In this document: positions 17,434 through 30,778 of the stretch, in pieces
Position numbering within the stretch: position 1 is the stretch's first letter
Layout: each line of letters begins with the position of its first letter
NCBI GenBank assembly: GCA_016717595.1
Contig: JADKFE010000011.1
Span: forward strand, 1 to 64,000
Origin: Deltaproteobacteria bacterium
GTDB lineage: Bacteria; Myxococcota_A; UBA796; CAJQPC01
DNA length: 64,000 nt
Direction of reading: 5' to 3'
Made by a program: the position numbers and the translations under genes
The notes under the pieces: model-generated
Told to the model about the DNA's origin: nothing
What the model saw: the letters and a program-made list of their open reading frames with translations, nothing else
Databases searched by the model: none

Positions 17434-17787
17434 ATGAGCCGAGCCATCGAGCTGACCAACGCCTTGAACGCGCTCTTGGACGAAGCCAAGGCCGATCCCA
17501 ACCCCGACGAGGCCACCAAAGCCGAGCGCAGCGCCCGCGCCGGGGCGCTGATGGAGGAGCTCACCGCCGAGCTTCAGGCCCAGACCGCCGCGCTGAACGC
17601 TGAGGCGGAGCGTATGCGCGCCGACACCGCCCGGATGAACCGTGAGGCCGAGCTCTTCCGCTGGAAGACCGCGCAGATGGAGGACCTCGTCGCCCGGGCC
17701 GAGCGCGGCGAGCTCACCCAAGAGGAGGCCGAGGCCGAGCTGCTCACGATCTCGATGTTGAGCGACGCCGACGGCCTCGAGGACTGA
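17434..17787 (+). CDS. Small coiled-coil protein, unknown function (paralogue 2)
   Basis: A 117-residue helical protein starting MSRAIELTNALNALLDE. It has a long amphipathic coiled coil (LQAQTAALNAEAERMRADTA, continuing into REAELFRWKTAQMEDLV) and a terminal element RGELTQEEAEAELLTI, closing with DADGLED. It is a tandem paralogue of the gene 40 bases upstream, with the same length and layout. CAAGGAGCCCCC immediately before the ATG gives a good ribosome site. There is no signal peptide, membrane segment or enzymatic motif. The aminotransferase gene follows after about 75 bases, but the products share no evident pathway. Confidence 0.72.
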   Translation: MSRAIELTNALNALLDEAKADPNPDEATKAERSARAGALMEELTAELQAQTAALNAEAERMRADTARMNREAELFRWKTAQMEDLVARAERGELTQEEAEAELLTISMLSDADGLED

Positions 17788-17862
17788 GGCACCACGCGGG
17801 GGCGGACGGTCTTGGCCCCGCGCTCAAGTTGCGGGCCGCGCCGGGCGCCGATATCGGGGTTT

Positions 17863-19050
17863 ATGCCTACCCTCAGCGCCCGTGGCCTCGCCGTCCCGCC
17901 CTCCCCCATCCGGAAGCTCGTCCCCCTCGCCGACGCCGCGAAGGCGCGCGGGGTGAAGGTCTTCCACCTCAACATCGGCCAGCCCGACATCGAGACCCCG
18001 GCGGTCATGCGCGACGCCTTGCGCAGCTTCGATGAGAAGGTCGTGGCGTACTCCCCCAGCGGCGGCACCGACGCCTTGCGGCGCACGCTCCTCGATTATT
18101 ACGCGGGCATCGGGGTCACGCTCAGCCCCGACCAGCTCCTCGTCACCACCGGGGGCAGCGAGGCCATCCACTTCGGCATGGCCGCGGCGATGGATCCCGG
18201 GGACGTCATCCTCGTCCCCGACCCGATGTACGCGAACTACATCAGCCTCGCCGCCGTGCTGGGCGTCACCATCGTCCCCGTGCCCACCCGGGTCGAGGAC
18301 GGCTACCGCCTGCCCCTGGACTGGGAGCCGTACCTCACGCCCAAGGTCAAGGGTGTGCTTCTGTGTAACCCCTCAAACCCCACGGGGGCGGTGTACTCCG
18401 CCGACGAGCTGCAAGCCGTGGTGGACTTCGTGATCCGCCACGATCTGTATCTGTTCGCCGATGAGGTCTACCGTGAGTTTGTGTACGAGGGCCCCTTGCC
18501 CCCGAGCCTGCTCACCGTGCCCGCCTTGGGGGACCGCCTCGTGGTGGTCGACAGCCTCTCCAAACGGTACTCTCTGTGTGGCGCCCGGGTGGGCTGCCTC
18601 GTCACCCGCAACGCCGGGATCGCCGCCGGGGCGATGCGTCTGGCCCAGGCCCGGCTCTCGCCGCCGCTGTTCGCCCAGCTCTTGGGCAGCAAAGCCACGG
18701 CCTTGGCCCCCGACTACTTCGAGGCGACCCGCGAGACCTACCGCCGCCGCCGCGACATCGTCGTAGACGCCCTGCAGGCCATGCCCGGCGTGGTCGTGGC
18801 CCGGCCTGAAGGCGCGTTCTACTGTATGGCGCGCCTGCCCGTAGACGACGCTGAGGCCTTCGCCCGCTTTATGCTGGAGTCCTTCTCCCACGAGGGCCAC
18901 ACCACGATGGTGGCGCCGGGCGGCGGGTTCTACGCCCAAGAGGGCCGCGGCCGCGACGAGGTGCGCATCGCCTATGTGCTGGACGAGGGCGAGCTTCGCG
19001 CGGCGATGGAGTGCCTGCGGCTGGGGCTTGAGGCGTACAACGCCCGCTGA
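17863..19050 (+). CDS. PLP-dependent class I/II aminotransferase (aspartate aminotransferase-like)
   Basis: A fold type I aminotransferase of about 395 residues. Visible features are the N-terminal substrate segment (LNIGQPDIETP), the PLP-phosphate glycine motif TTGGSEAIHFG, the ring-contacting NPSNPTGAVYS and DEVYREFVYEG, and the Schiff-base lysine in VVDSLSKRYSLCGARVG. The carboxylate-binding arginine is in DEVRIAYV near the end. This subfamily (AspC/AlaA/aromatic aminotransferase-like) transfers amino groups between 2-oxoacids; the exact amino acid cannot be told. ATG 17863 is chosen because the family N-terminus (MPTLSARGLAVPPSPIRKL) begins there; 17812 would add a low-complexity leader. 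Position 17863 lies 75 bases after the coiled-coil pair, so read-through transcription is possible. Confidence 0.9.
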   Translation: MPTLSARGLAVPPSPIRKLVPLADAAKARGVKVFHLNIGQPDIETPAVMRDALRSFDEKVVAYSPSGGTDALRRTLLDYYAGIGVTLSPDQLLVTTGGSEAIHFGMAAAMDPGDVILVPDPMYANYISLAAVLGVTIVPVPTRVEDGYRLPLDWEPYLTPKVKGVLLCNPSNPTGAVYSADELQAVVDFVIRHDLYLFADEVYREFVYEGPLPPSLLTVPALGDRLVVVDSLSKRYSLCGARVGCLVTRNAGIAAGAMRLAQARLSPPLFAQLLGSKATALAPDYFEATRETYRRRRDIVVDALQAMPGVVVARPEGAFYCMARLPVDDAEAFARFMLESFSHEGHTTMVAPGGGFYAQEGRGRDEVRIAYVLDEGELRAAMECLRLGLEAYNAR

Positions 19051-19196
19051 AGGCTTGGGCGTCCGGCGAACAAAAACCGACCAGACACCAAACCGCCCTG
19101 CGGCGCTCGTGGCGGAGGGGGCCAAAGGCGCTCCGCTCCTCAGCTCCGCACGATCACTCTCTTCCGCCAGCGGCTCATCGGCAATCACTCCCCCGC

Positions 19197-20195
19197 TCAG
19201 TCCGGACGATGGGGCCCCAGGCCGAACGCCGTGAGCAGGGCTGTTGCCCCGGCCGTCGGCGGCAGCGCGTCGGCGCTCACCTGGGCCTCGACCTCCCCCA
19301 GCGCGGCGACCACGCCGGGATCCTCCCGAAACGCCGTGAGCAGCCGCTCCTCAATCGTGGACCACATCCAGCGCAGGCGTTGTTCGCGGCGAAGCTCGGC
19401 CAAGCCGCCGCTCTCCTCTAACGCCGCGCGGTGCTGCAGGATGAGGCTCCACACCTCGCTGAGCCCCTCGCCGCTGAGCCCGCTCGTGGTCACGGCCTGG
19501 GGACGCCAGCTCGGGTGACGTGGGCGCAGGTAACGCAGCGCGGCCATGTACTCCCGCAGGGCGAGGCGCGCCGGGCCCAAGAGCGCGCCGTCGGCTTTGT
19601 TCACGATGATCAGATCCGCGAGCTCCAGGATCCCCTTCTTGATGCCTTGCAGCTCATCCCCGCCGCCGGGCACCATCACCACCACAAAACAATCGACCAT
19701 GCCCGCCACGGTCACCTCGGACTGGCCGACGCCCACCGTCTCGACGAGCACCACGTCATAGCCCGCGGCCTCACACAGAAGCATCGCCTCGCGGGTGCGA
19801 CGGGCCACGCCGCCCAAGGTCAAGGCGCTGGGGGAGGGCCGAATGTACGCCCGGCGATCCACGGAGAGCCGCGACATCCGCGTCTTGTCGCCGAGGATGC
19901 TGCCGCCGGAGAGCGCGCTTGAGGGGTCGATGGTGAGCACGGCGACCTTGTGGCCGGCCTCGACGAGGTTCATGCCCAAGGAGTCGATCAGCGTTGATTT
20001 TCCCGCGCCGGGCACCCCGGAGATGCCCACCCGCATGGCCTTGCCGGTGCGCGGCAAGAGCGCCTGCAGGAGCGCCTGGGCCTGGGCTTGATCCTCGGCC
20101 CGGCGGCTCTCCACGAGGGTGATCGCCCGGGCGAGGGTGGCCCGCTCTCCGGCGGTCACCCCGGCGATCAGCGCGTCGAGGCTGGGGCGCGGCAT
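19197..20195 (-). CDS. meaB: Methylmalonyl-CoA mutase-associated GTPase MeaB
   Basis: A 332-residue G3E-family GTPase of the MeaB/ArgK group, which escorts and protects adenosylcobalamin loading of methylmalonyl-CoA mutase. Walker A is GISGVPGAGKSTLID. The switch segments TIDPSSALSGGSILGDKTRM and VETVGVGQSEVTVA and the base-recognition motif NKADG are all present. The C-terminal dimerisation arm is shorter than in some homologues. It is the third gene of the mutA-mutB-meaB operon; only three bases separate its ATG (20195) from the repaired mutB stop. Its position confirms its role. Confidence 0.94.
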   Translation of the reverse strand: MPRPSLDALIAGVTAGERATLARAITLVESRRAEDQAQAQALLQALLPRTGKAMRVGISGVPGAGKSTLIDSLGMNLVEAGHKVAVLTIDPSSALSGGSILGDKTRMSRLSVDRRAYIRPSPSALTLGGVARRTREAMLLCEAAGYDVVLVETVGVGQSEVTVAGMVDCFVVVMVPGGGDELQGIKKGILELADLIIVNKADGALLGPARLALREYMAALRYLRPRHPSWRPQAVTTSGLSGEGLSEVWSLILQHRAALEESGGLAELRREQRLRWMWSTIEERLLTAFREDPGVVAALGEVEAQVSADALPPTAGATALLTAFGLGPHRPD

Positions 20196-20198
20196 CGT

Positions 20199-22346
<2,148 letters not shown>

Positions 22347-22347
<1 letters not shown>

Positions 22348-24311
22348 CACTTCACCCCCTGCTCGGGCAGGCCGAGACCGGTGAGCAGGCCATCAAGCGC
22401 CGTGACCACGTCCGCCCCGGCGTACACAAACCCGTCGAGCTGTGGCGCCGGGCTGACGTCTTTGAGTGTGGCCGGGCGCGTCGCCGCCCAGACCTGAGCG
22501 GCCCCGGCGGCGCGTAGGGCCTCGGTGAGCGGGCCCACCACGGCGGGCAGCCGCGTGTCCGCCACACAGATCACCGCGGCGACGGCGCCCAGGTCACGAA
22601 GCCGCGCGGCGAGCTTGGCCGGGGCGTCTTCCCCGTCGCCGTCCTCTTCCACAGCGTTGAGCCCCGCGGCGCGGAGGAGGTTGAGGGCCCAGGTGGACCG
22701 GGCCTTCCACTCGCCCACCGGGCCCACCGCCGCCAGCAGCACCGTCGGGGCCACGCCCGCGGCCTCCACCCGCGACCGCAGCGCGTCAAACGGCGCCGCG
22801 TCCTCGTGTGTTGGCAAAGGCGGCGCGGTGATCACGTCGTCGCGCTGAAGGGCGGCGCCCAAGACGCCGAGGCCCGCGCCCGCCTCGGCGGCGGCGGCGA
22901 GATCCCCCAGGGCCTCGGCCCCGCGGCGAATCACCGGGCGCTCCCCCACGAGGGCGGCGTGCCCCGGGGGCGCCACGAGCAGGCTTGGCCGGGAGAGCGA
23001 CGCCTCCGTTGGGTCCACGAAGTCCGAGACGCCGACGATCGGGGCCTTACGAACCCGAAGCTGGGCCGTCCAGGCGCGCTGGGCCTCGCTCACCCGCGCG
23101 TGGACCTTGCCCTCACGCCACCAGGCGGCGAGGCCGCCCTCGGCGCTGATCGTCTGAAGGTGCGCCCAGGCCGCGCGGCCCACGGCGTCGGTGAGGGCCT
23201 CGATGGCCGGCGCCCCGCCCAGCGGGTCGAGCACGTCGCCCAGGTGGCTCTCGGCGAGGAGCACCTGGGGCGTGTTGCGGGCGATGCGGCGGCCCAGGGC
23301 CGAGGGCTGGCCCAGCGGGGCGTCAAACGGCGTGGACGAGATCAGCTCCGCGCCGCCCATCAAGGCCGCGAAGGTGGCGCTGGTCACCCGGAGCAGGTTT
23401 GTGTGGGGATCACGCCGGGTCAAGGTGGCGGCGTTGGGGGCGGCGTGCAGGGGCGCGGGGCGCGGCGAGGACACCCCGAAGGCCCGGGCGAGGCGCACAT
23501 GGAGGCCCCGCATCGCGCGGAGCGCGGCGACGTTCATCAACAGATCGCGGCCCATGGGCAGCGACCACCACAAGGCGGCGACGGCGCGCTCGGCGGGCAT
23601 CCCGGCGTCGGTGAGGTGGTGGAGGAGCTCGGCGGCGGCGGCGAGGCTGAGGCCCAAGGTGAGGGTGAGATCGGCCCCGGCCTCAGCAACCGCCGCGCCG
23701 CTGACGCCTAAGGTGTAGGCCCCAGGCGCGCCGACGATCAGCTCCGACAGCTCACCGTAGAGCGTGGGCAAGGAGGCGGGCAGCATGCCGTCCTTCGCCA
23801 AGGCGGCGAAGGGGTCACTCATCACATAGAGCGTCGTGGTGGACGGCAGCGCCGGGCGCAACGAGGCGACGGCGGGCAAGGCGTTGGCCCCGGCGTCGAG
23901 CATCAGCACATCGGGCCGAGACTCGCCCAAGACGCCACGCCACGCGGCGGTGTCCGCGGGCCAGAGCCCGAAGCCGCCGACCGAGGCGCGCCCAAGCCGC
24001 GCGCCCAAGGCGAGGCGCAGGCTCACGCCGTCGGCGCCGCCGTGAAGCTCATCCACCACGGCGTCGTGGGCCTCGGCCACCGACGCGGCCAAGATCGGCT
24101 GCACCAGCCGCGTCGGCTGACCGAGGCGCGCCTGGCAGGCCGCGGCCACGAAGGGATCCCGCGGGGCGGTCCCGGCGTAGACCGGCTGCAGCTTGAGGCC
24201 CTCGCGGGTGGTGGAGACCAGCGCGCGGTCAAGATCGGCGCCGTTTAGCTCACGCGCGACCTCCTCCCGCCACTCGGCCAAAGAGGTGGGCGGGAAGAGG
24301 GGCTCAGTCAT
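22347..24311 (-). CDS. mutA: Methylmalonyl-CoA mutase, small subunit
   Basis: Non-catalytic partner of the heterodimeric mutase, about 654 residues. It begins MTEPLFPPTSLAEWREEVARELNG-like, typical of MutA. It follows the same barrel as MutB (for example AFGVSSPRPAP, TRRDPHTNLLRVTSATFAAL, LGQPSALGRRIARNTPQVLL) but lacks the D-x-H-x-x-G cobalamin motif in its C-terminal domain, as expected for the small subunit. The start is ATG 24311, which lies just inside the preceding regulator gene's end (24316); a GTG at 24341 would overlap that gene by 26 bases. With mutB and meaB it forms a propionyl-CoA/odd-chain and branched-chain degradation or propionate-forming module. The window contains no epimerase or propionyl-CoA carboxylase. 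Confidence 0.92.
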
Positions 24312-24315
24312 GGGG

Positions 24316-25272
24316 TCAGATCCGGATTCCGTCCTGTTCACACACCCGCACTAACAGCTCCTCAAGGATCTGGCGCGCCCGGCCTGTGCCCTCGCCCATC
24401 GCGCGGTGCAGCGCGGCGTCGGCCTCGTCCCGGGAGACGCAGTCCGCGCTGTACCGCTCATAGGCCACCAAGGCGGCGACGAGCACGGCGAGGTGGTTGG
24501 GGCACTCACACTCTAAGCCCGTGCGCATCTCGCGCAGGCGGCCGAGCTCCGCGTCGGTGAAGCGCGGCGGGCGGGGCTCCTCACCCGGAGCGAGGCCCAG
24601 GACGGGGCCCAGCGGCGCGAGGCCAACGCCGGGCCCGCTGCCGCCCGTCGCCGCCGCCCGCTCAAAGGCGAGCTGCTCGACGATGGCCTGCCGCAGCGTC
24701 GCCATTCGTACGGGGCCCTGAACCAGCCGCGCGCCGAGCTGGGCGAGCTTGGCGAGGGTCTTGTGCGTGGCGAACTCGTAGACGACCACGACGCTCTGGG
24801 GGCGGCTCAGCTCGATGCAGCGCCGCAGGTTGTCCCGCGGGGTGCTCCCCAACAAGGCCAGCCTGGCCACGAGCACGTCCACGGGCTCCGCGTGAGACAA
24901 GGCCAAAAAACGCTCAAGATCGGGGGCGATCCGGGCCACGGTGAGCCCGCCCAGGTAGCTCTGGGTGGCGTCCATCTGCTGGGTGAGGGTGTCGTGCAGG
25001 GCGGCGATGCGTACGCTCGGCGCGGAGCTTCGTGTCTGAGACTGGACAGCCTTCTGCGCCTCTTGGATGAGGCTAATAGCCTCGCTCACTTTGTACCCTT
25101 TATCCATGAGCAGCTTCACGGACTGAAGGCAGGCGAGGTCGTTGTCTGAGTACTCTCGATACCCGTTCTCCTGTCGGCTGGGCTCGACGATGGCGTATCG
25201 GCGCTCCCAAGCGAGCAAGGTGGCGCGGGAGATGCCGGTGAGCTCGGCGACGGTCTTGATGCGGTATCCCAT
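24316..25272 (-). CDS. MerR-family transcriptional regulator with atypical effector domain
   Basis: A 318-residue protein. Residues 1-72 are a MerR winged helix-turn-helix (YRIKTVAELTGISRATLLAWERRY, then NGYREYSDNDLACLQSVKLL). Residues about 90-200 have the helical-bundle-plus-Rossmann outline of CarA/CarH/LitR regulators (LERFLALSHAEPVDVLVARL, then SVVVVYEFATHKTLAKLAQL), but the E/D-x-H-x-x-G cobalamin signature is absent. The C-terminal 100 residues are specific, with ECECPNHLAVLVAALVAYERYS. It is the first gene of the mutA-mutB-meaB transcription unit, five bases before mutA, so it probably autoregulates and controls the mutase operon. Whether it still senses B12, or a CoA ester, is unknown. 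Confidence 0.82.
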   Translation of the reverse strand: MGYRIKTVAELTGISRATLLAWERRYAIVEPSRQENGYREYSDNDLACLQSVKLLMDKGYKVSEAISLIQEAQKAVQSQTRSSAPSVRIAALHDTLTQQMDATQSYLGGLTVARIAPDLERFLALSHAEPVDVLVARLALLGSTPRDNLRRCIELSRPQSVVVVYEFATHKTLAKLAQLGARLVQGPVRMATLRQAIVEQLAFERAAATGGSGPGVGLAPLGPVLGLAPGEEPRPPRFTDAELGRLREMRTGLECECPNHLAVLVAALVAYERYSADCVSRDEADAALHRAMGEGTGRARQILEELLVRVCEQDGIRI

Positions 25273-25332
25273 CGGTGTCAGTGGGCTGGAGGGTCGGATC
25301 CCACACGGCGAAGATCGTCAGCCGCGTGTCTG

Positions 25333-25352
25333 CGCTGGCTGCTCAGCCAGCG
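25333..25352. other. Hairpin in the gap between lipoprotein and regulator genes
   Basis: An eight-base inverted repeat (CGCTGGCT, loop GCTC, AGCCAGCG) lies in the 190-base gap upstream of the MerR-type regulator and downstream of the lipoprotein stop. It has no following T run, so it is not a clear intrinsic terminator. It might be a regulatory hairpin or chance in GC-rich DNA. Confidence 0.25.
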
Positions 25353-25461
25353 TCCGCGCTCTTCCGCGTCGCTGCCAGCAGCCTTCCGCCCGACCTAAGC
25401 CGCTGGCCCGGGGACGTTGCGCCAACAGCGGGATCATCGTCTTGAGTGCAGCCCGCGCCGC

Positions 25462-26177
<716 letters not shown>

Positions 26178-26315
26178 CGGCTTACAGTCTCCGATCCGTG
26201 GAGTGGGGGCGGTCGCGGCGAGCGCAAACCTGGCCAAGCATAGCCCAAGCTCGGTCTGATCGCCGCGCCGACCCGCCGCGCGCGCGGTCTAGCTCACCTG
26301 TGCGATACTCCCCGG

Positions 26316-27355
26316 ATGCGCACCTCCACCGCTCCCCTGCTCGGCCTGCTCGCCCTCGTCGCCACCACCCCCCTAGGCTGCAAAGGCGGCGACGTAGGGG
26401 AGGACTCCGCCGCGCCGCCGGACGTCACCCATCGTCTGGACGACCAGCTCACGTTCAGCGACGTGCTGGCCTTGGGCACCCACAACAGCTACCACGTCGA
26501 GACCTCCAGCCGCCCGGAGTGGAACTACACCCACCTGCCCCTCGATCAGCAGCTCGGCGAGCAAGGCGTGCGCCAGTTTGAGCTGGATCTCAACTGGGAC
26601 AGCGGCGACGACGTGTGGCGCGTGTACCACGTCCCCCTGATCGACCAAGGCACCACCTGCGACGCCTTCTCGGAGTGTGTGGCGGTGATGGCGGCGTGGT
26701 CGGCGGCGAACCCCGGCCACCACCCGATCCTCACCCTTCTGGAGCTCAAGGACGTCGCGCCCACCGACGACCCCGAGGAGGCCGCCCTGATGTTGGCCGC
26801 CGCTGAAGAGGCCGTGCGCGCCGCCTGGGGTGAGCGGGTGATCACGCCAGACGAGGTGATGGGCGCGGCGGGCTCGCTGAACGAGGCCGTGGCGACCGCC
26901 GGCTGGCCCACCTTGGGGAGCCTACGCGGCCGCTCGGCCTGGGTGCTCCACGCCGGGGGCGACTGGAACGACCTCTACACCGAGAGCGGCGCCACCACCG
27001 CCGGGCGCCTGTTCTTCCCCGACGGCCAGGGCGATCTGGAGTCCCCCACCGCCGCCGTGCACGTGATGAACGACGCCTTCGACCCCAACATCGCCGTGGC
27101 CGTGGCCCGTGGGGCCTTGGTGCGCACCCGCACAGACGGCGACGGTGAGGAGGCCCGGGCCAACGACAGCACGAAGGCGAACGCGGCCTTGGTGAGCGGC
27201 GCGAACTTCGTCTCGACGGACTTCCCCGCGCCGCACTACGAGACGGGCTACGTCGTCACCATCCCCGAGGGCAGCCCGTCGGCGTGTAACCCCGTTCATG
27301 CGCCGGAGGGCTGTCTCAGCACAGACATTGAGGATCCGGCGCTTCTGCAGGGGCG

Positions 27356-27362
<7 letters not shown>
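26316..27362 (+). CDS. PI-PLC-like (Ca2+-dependent phosphoinositide phospholipase C type) lipoprotein
   Basis: A 348-residue lipoprotein (signal with lipobox TTPLGC). It belongs to the PLC-like phosphodiesterase superfamily, closest in outline to the PI-PLC-C1 type. The first catalytic His is in LALGTHNSYHVE (about residue 54). EQGVRQFELDLNWDSGDD carries acidic metal-ligand candidates, and VYHVPLID holds the second His; later ILTLLELKDVA and WPTLGSLRGRSAWVLHAGG follow the barrel order. It would cleave a phosphodiester in a lipid or glycan at the cell surface. Its last seven bases overlap the stop of the convergent lipoprotein gene. The 3' end of this gene recurs twice downstream as remnants. 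Confidence 0.82.
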
Positions 27363-28114
<752 letters not shown>

Positions 28115-28149
28115 GGGGCGGTCCTTTGCGAACGTCGGGGTGCAGTCTA

Positions 28150-28181
28150 CAGGAGCCCTCACCCCGCCCCTGCGGATCACC
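28150..28181. repeat. Duplicated upstream segment of the lipoprotein unit, copy A
   Basis: The segment starting CAGGAGCCCTCAC and ending GGATCACC recurs with a few changes at 29639-29670. In both cases it lies just upstream (minus strand) of a lipoprotein start, so the duplicated unit includes promoter-proximal DNA. Confidence 0.7.
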
Positions 28182-28248
28182 CGCGCGGCGTGCCCATCAA
28201 CACGTTTTGGTCCCTTCACTCGATCGACGGCAGGGCGCGCAGGGCGTA

Positions 28249-28454
28249 GAGGCCCGGGCCAACGACACCACCAAGGCGAACGCCGCCTTGGCCAGCGGCG
28301 CGAGCTTCGTCTTGACGGACTTCCCCGCGCCGCACGACGAGACGGGCGAGGTCGTCACCATCCCCGAGGGCGGCCCGTCGGCGGGTAACCCCGTTCATGC
28401 GCAGGAGGGCTGTCTCAGCGCAGGCCTTGAGGATCCGGCGCTTTTGCGGGGGCG

Positions 28455-28461
<7 letters not shown>
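28249..28461 (+). pseudogene. Remnant of PI-PLC 3' end, copy 1
   Basis: In one frame this encodes about 70 residues nearly identical to the PI-PLC C-terminus (EARANDTTKANAALASGASF, later IPEGGPSAGNPVHA and EGCLSAGLEDPALLRGRQ). There is no start codon context or catalytic part. Its stop overlaps the stop of lipoprotein 3 by seven bases, exactly as in the full copy, so it was duplicated together with the neighbouring lipoprotein gene. Confidence 0.85.
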
Positions 28462-29605
<1,144 letters not shown>

Positions 29606-29638
29606 CGGGCGTTCCTTCGTGAGCGGCAGTACATCCAT

Positions 29639-29670
29639 CAGGAGCCCTCACGCCACGCCTCTGGATCACC
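29639..29670. repeat. Duplicated upstream segment of the lipoprotein unit, copy B
   Basis: Counterpart of 28150-28181: CAGGAGCCCTCAC through GGATCACC, upstream of lipoprotein 3. Confidence 0.7.
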
Positions 29671-29802
29671 CCGAAGGATTCGGCTGTAATGTTCTGTGCC
29701 CCAAGCCGCTCCGAGCGGAGCTGTATTCCCTCGATAGGCCGCGAAGCGTAGAGGTCTTGGCGAACGGCAGCACAAGCCTAGCTGGGCTCCGGCGTGGTGC
29801 TT

Positions 29803-29864
29803 CGCCGGAGGGCTGTCTCAGCGCAGGCCTTGAGGATCCGGCGCTCTTGCAGGGGCGTCAGTAG
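29803..29864 (+). pseudogene. Remnant of PI-PLC 3' end, copy 2
   Basis: The last 20 codons of the PI-PLC gene (PEGCLSAGLEDPALLQGRQ and stop) survive here. The preceding 130 bases no longer resemble it. The stop again overlaps the convergent lipoprotein stop (member 4) by seven bases. Confidence 0.8.
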
Positions 29865-30631
29865 ACCTCGCCGTAGGCGTACGTGATGGCGCCGTAATGA
29901 AACTTGGAGTAAGATCCATTGTAAACATGGTAACTGTAAGCGCTTAGCTTGAGCCGCATGCTGTCCCGAACCATCAAGTCGGAGTCAGGGTATGACCAGC
30001 GATCGGCCAGCGCGGGCATCCCCTCATTGAGGAACTTGCTGTCGCCCTCAGCATCATAGGCGTAGTACAGATACCAAGAGTAGCCGTACGGGTCGGCTCC
30101 ACCGTCTGTCGGGCCACCCGTTATGTACTCAAAGCTACCCCAGTCCCCCTCAAGAACCCTCTTCCCAAACCATATATCCCCTTCATAAAAACGCTCGGCG
30201 TCACAGGTCGTTTGTGAGGTGTCAACGGTGCGGTTCAGCGTGAGCTGCCAGACACAGTCTGGGCAGTAGTCCTCGGAGTACGGCTCGGTGGTGAAGGTCC
30301 AGGCGACGACACAGTCACCGTCACGAGTGTCGAAGTCCTTAAAGGCCATCTCGCCCCGCACGTAGAAGGGTGGCGCGATCTCTGGGTCATAGTCCGAGTC
30401 CGAATCCGAGTCGGCGTCGCTGTCCGCGTCCGAGTCGGCGTCGCTGTCCGCGTCCGAGTCGGCGTCGCTGTCCGTGTCCGTGTCCGTGTCGCTGTCGCTG
30501 TCGCTGTCGCTGTCGGCGTCGGCCTCCACCTCACCGCTGTCTTCGGGCTCGGGCGTAGGCTCGGGCTCCTTGTCACCACAAGAGAGAAGCAGGCTGAGCG
30601 TCAGGCTGGTGAGGAGCAGGCGACGGGACAT
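29858..30631 (-). CDS. Asp/Ser/Ala-repeat stalk lipoprotein, array member 4
   Basis: An intact 257-residue lipoprotein. Signal MSRRLLLTSLTLSLLLSC, linker EPTPEPEDSGEVEAD, an acidic stalk of about 45 residues, then the family domain (YVRGEMAFKDFDTRDGDC, YCPDCVWQL, TTCDAERFYEGDIWFGK, EYITGGPTDGGADPYGYSWY, YAYGEVY). It is closest to member 2. ATG 30631 is chosen because it preserves the seven-base AAGGA spacing seen in members 2 and 3; ATG 30634 is adjacent. Domain function is unknown. Confidence 0.8.
   Translation of the reverse strand: MSRRLLLTSLTLSLLLSCGDKEPEPTPEPEDSGEVEADADSDSDSDSDTDTDTDSDADSDADSDADSDADSDADSDSDSDYDPEIAPPFYVRGEMAFKDFDTRDGDCVVAWTFTTEPYSEDYCPDCVWQLTLNRTVDTSQTTCDAERFYEGDIWFGKRVLEGDWGSFEYITGGPTDGGADPYGYSWYLYYAYDAEGDSKFLNEGMPALADRWSYPDSDLMVRDSMRLKLSAYSYHVYNGSYSKFHYGAITYAYGEVY
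30389..30530 (-). repeat. Asp-rich dipeptide-repeat tract of lipoprotein 4
   Basis: Six-base-periodic GAC-NNN repeats including a near-perfect larger period in which a D-A-D-S-D block repeats three times (30410-30475). Confidence 0.9.
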
Positions 30632-30778
30632 CATGCGATCCTTCGGATGCTGGGGGTGCTTGGTCAGAGCGTACCACCACGCCGGCCGATCACCCCAAAG
30701 TTCACCCCCCAAAACTTTTGCTTGACGCGGACACCTTCGGGTTGCGACACTGAGCCCCCTTCCACGGAGGTGCCCGAG

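Noticed and set aside
19771..20198. C-terminal extension of mutB over meaB
   Set aside because: It arises from a one-base insertion near 20299; the repaired frame ends normally at 20199.
24316..25272. Cobalamin-binding domain in the MerR-like regulator
   Set aside because: The E/D-x-H-x-x-G motif is absent, so B12 binding is not claimed.
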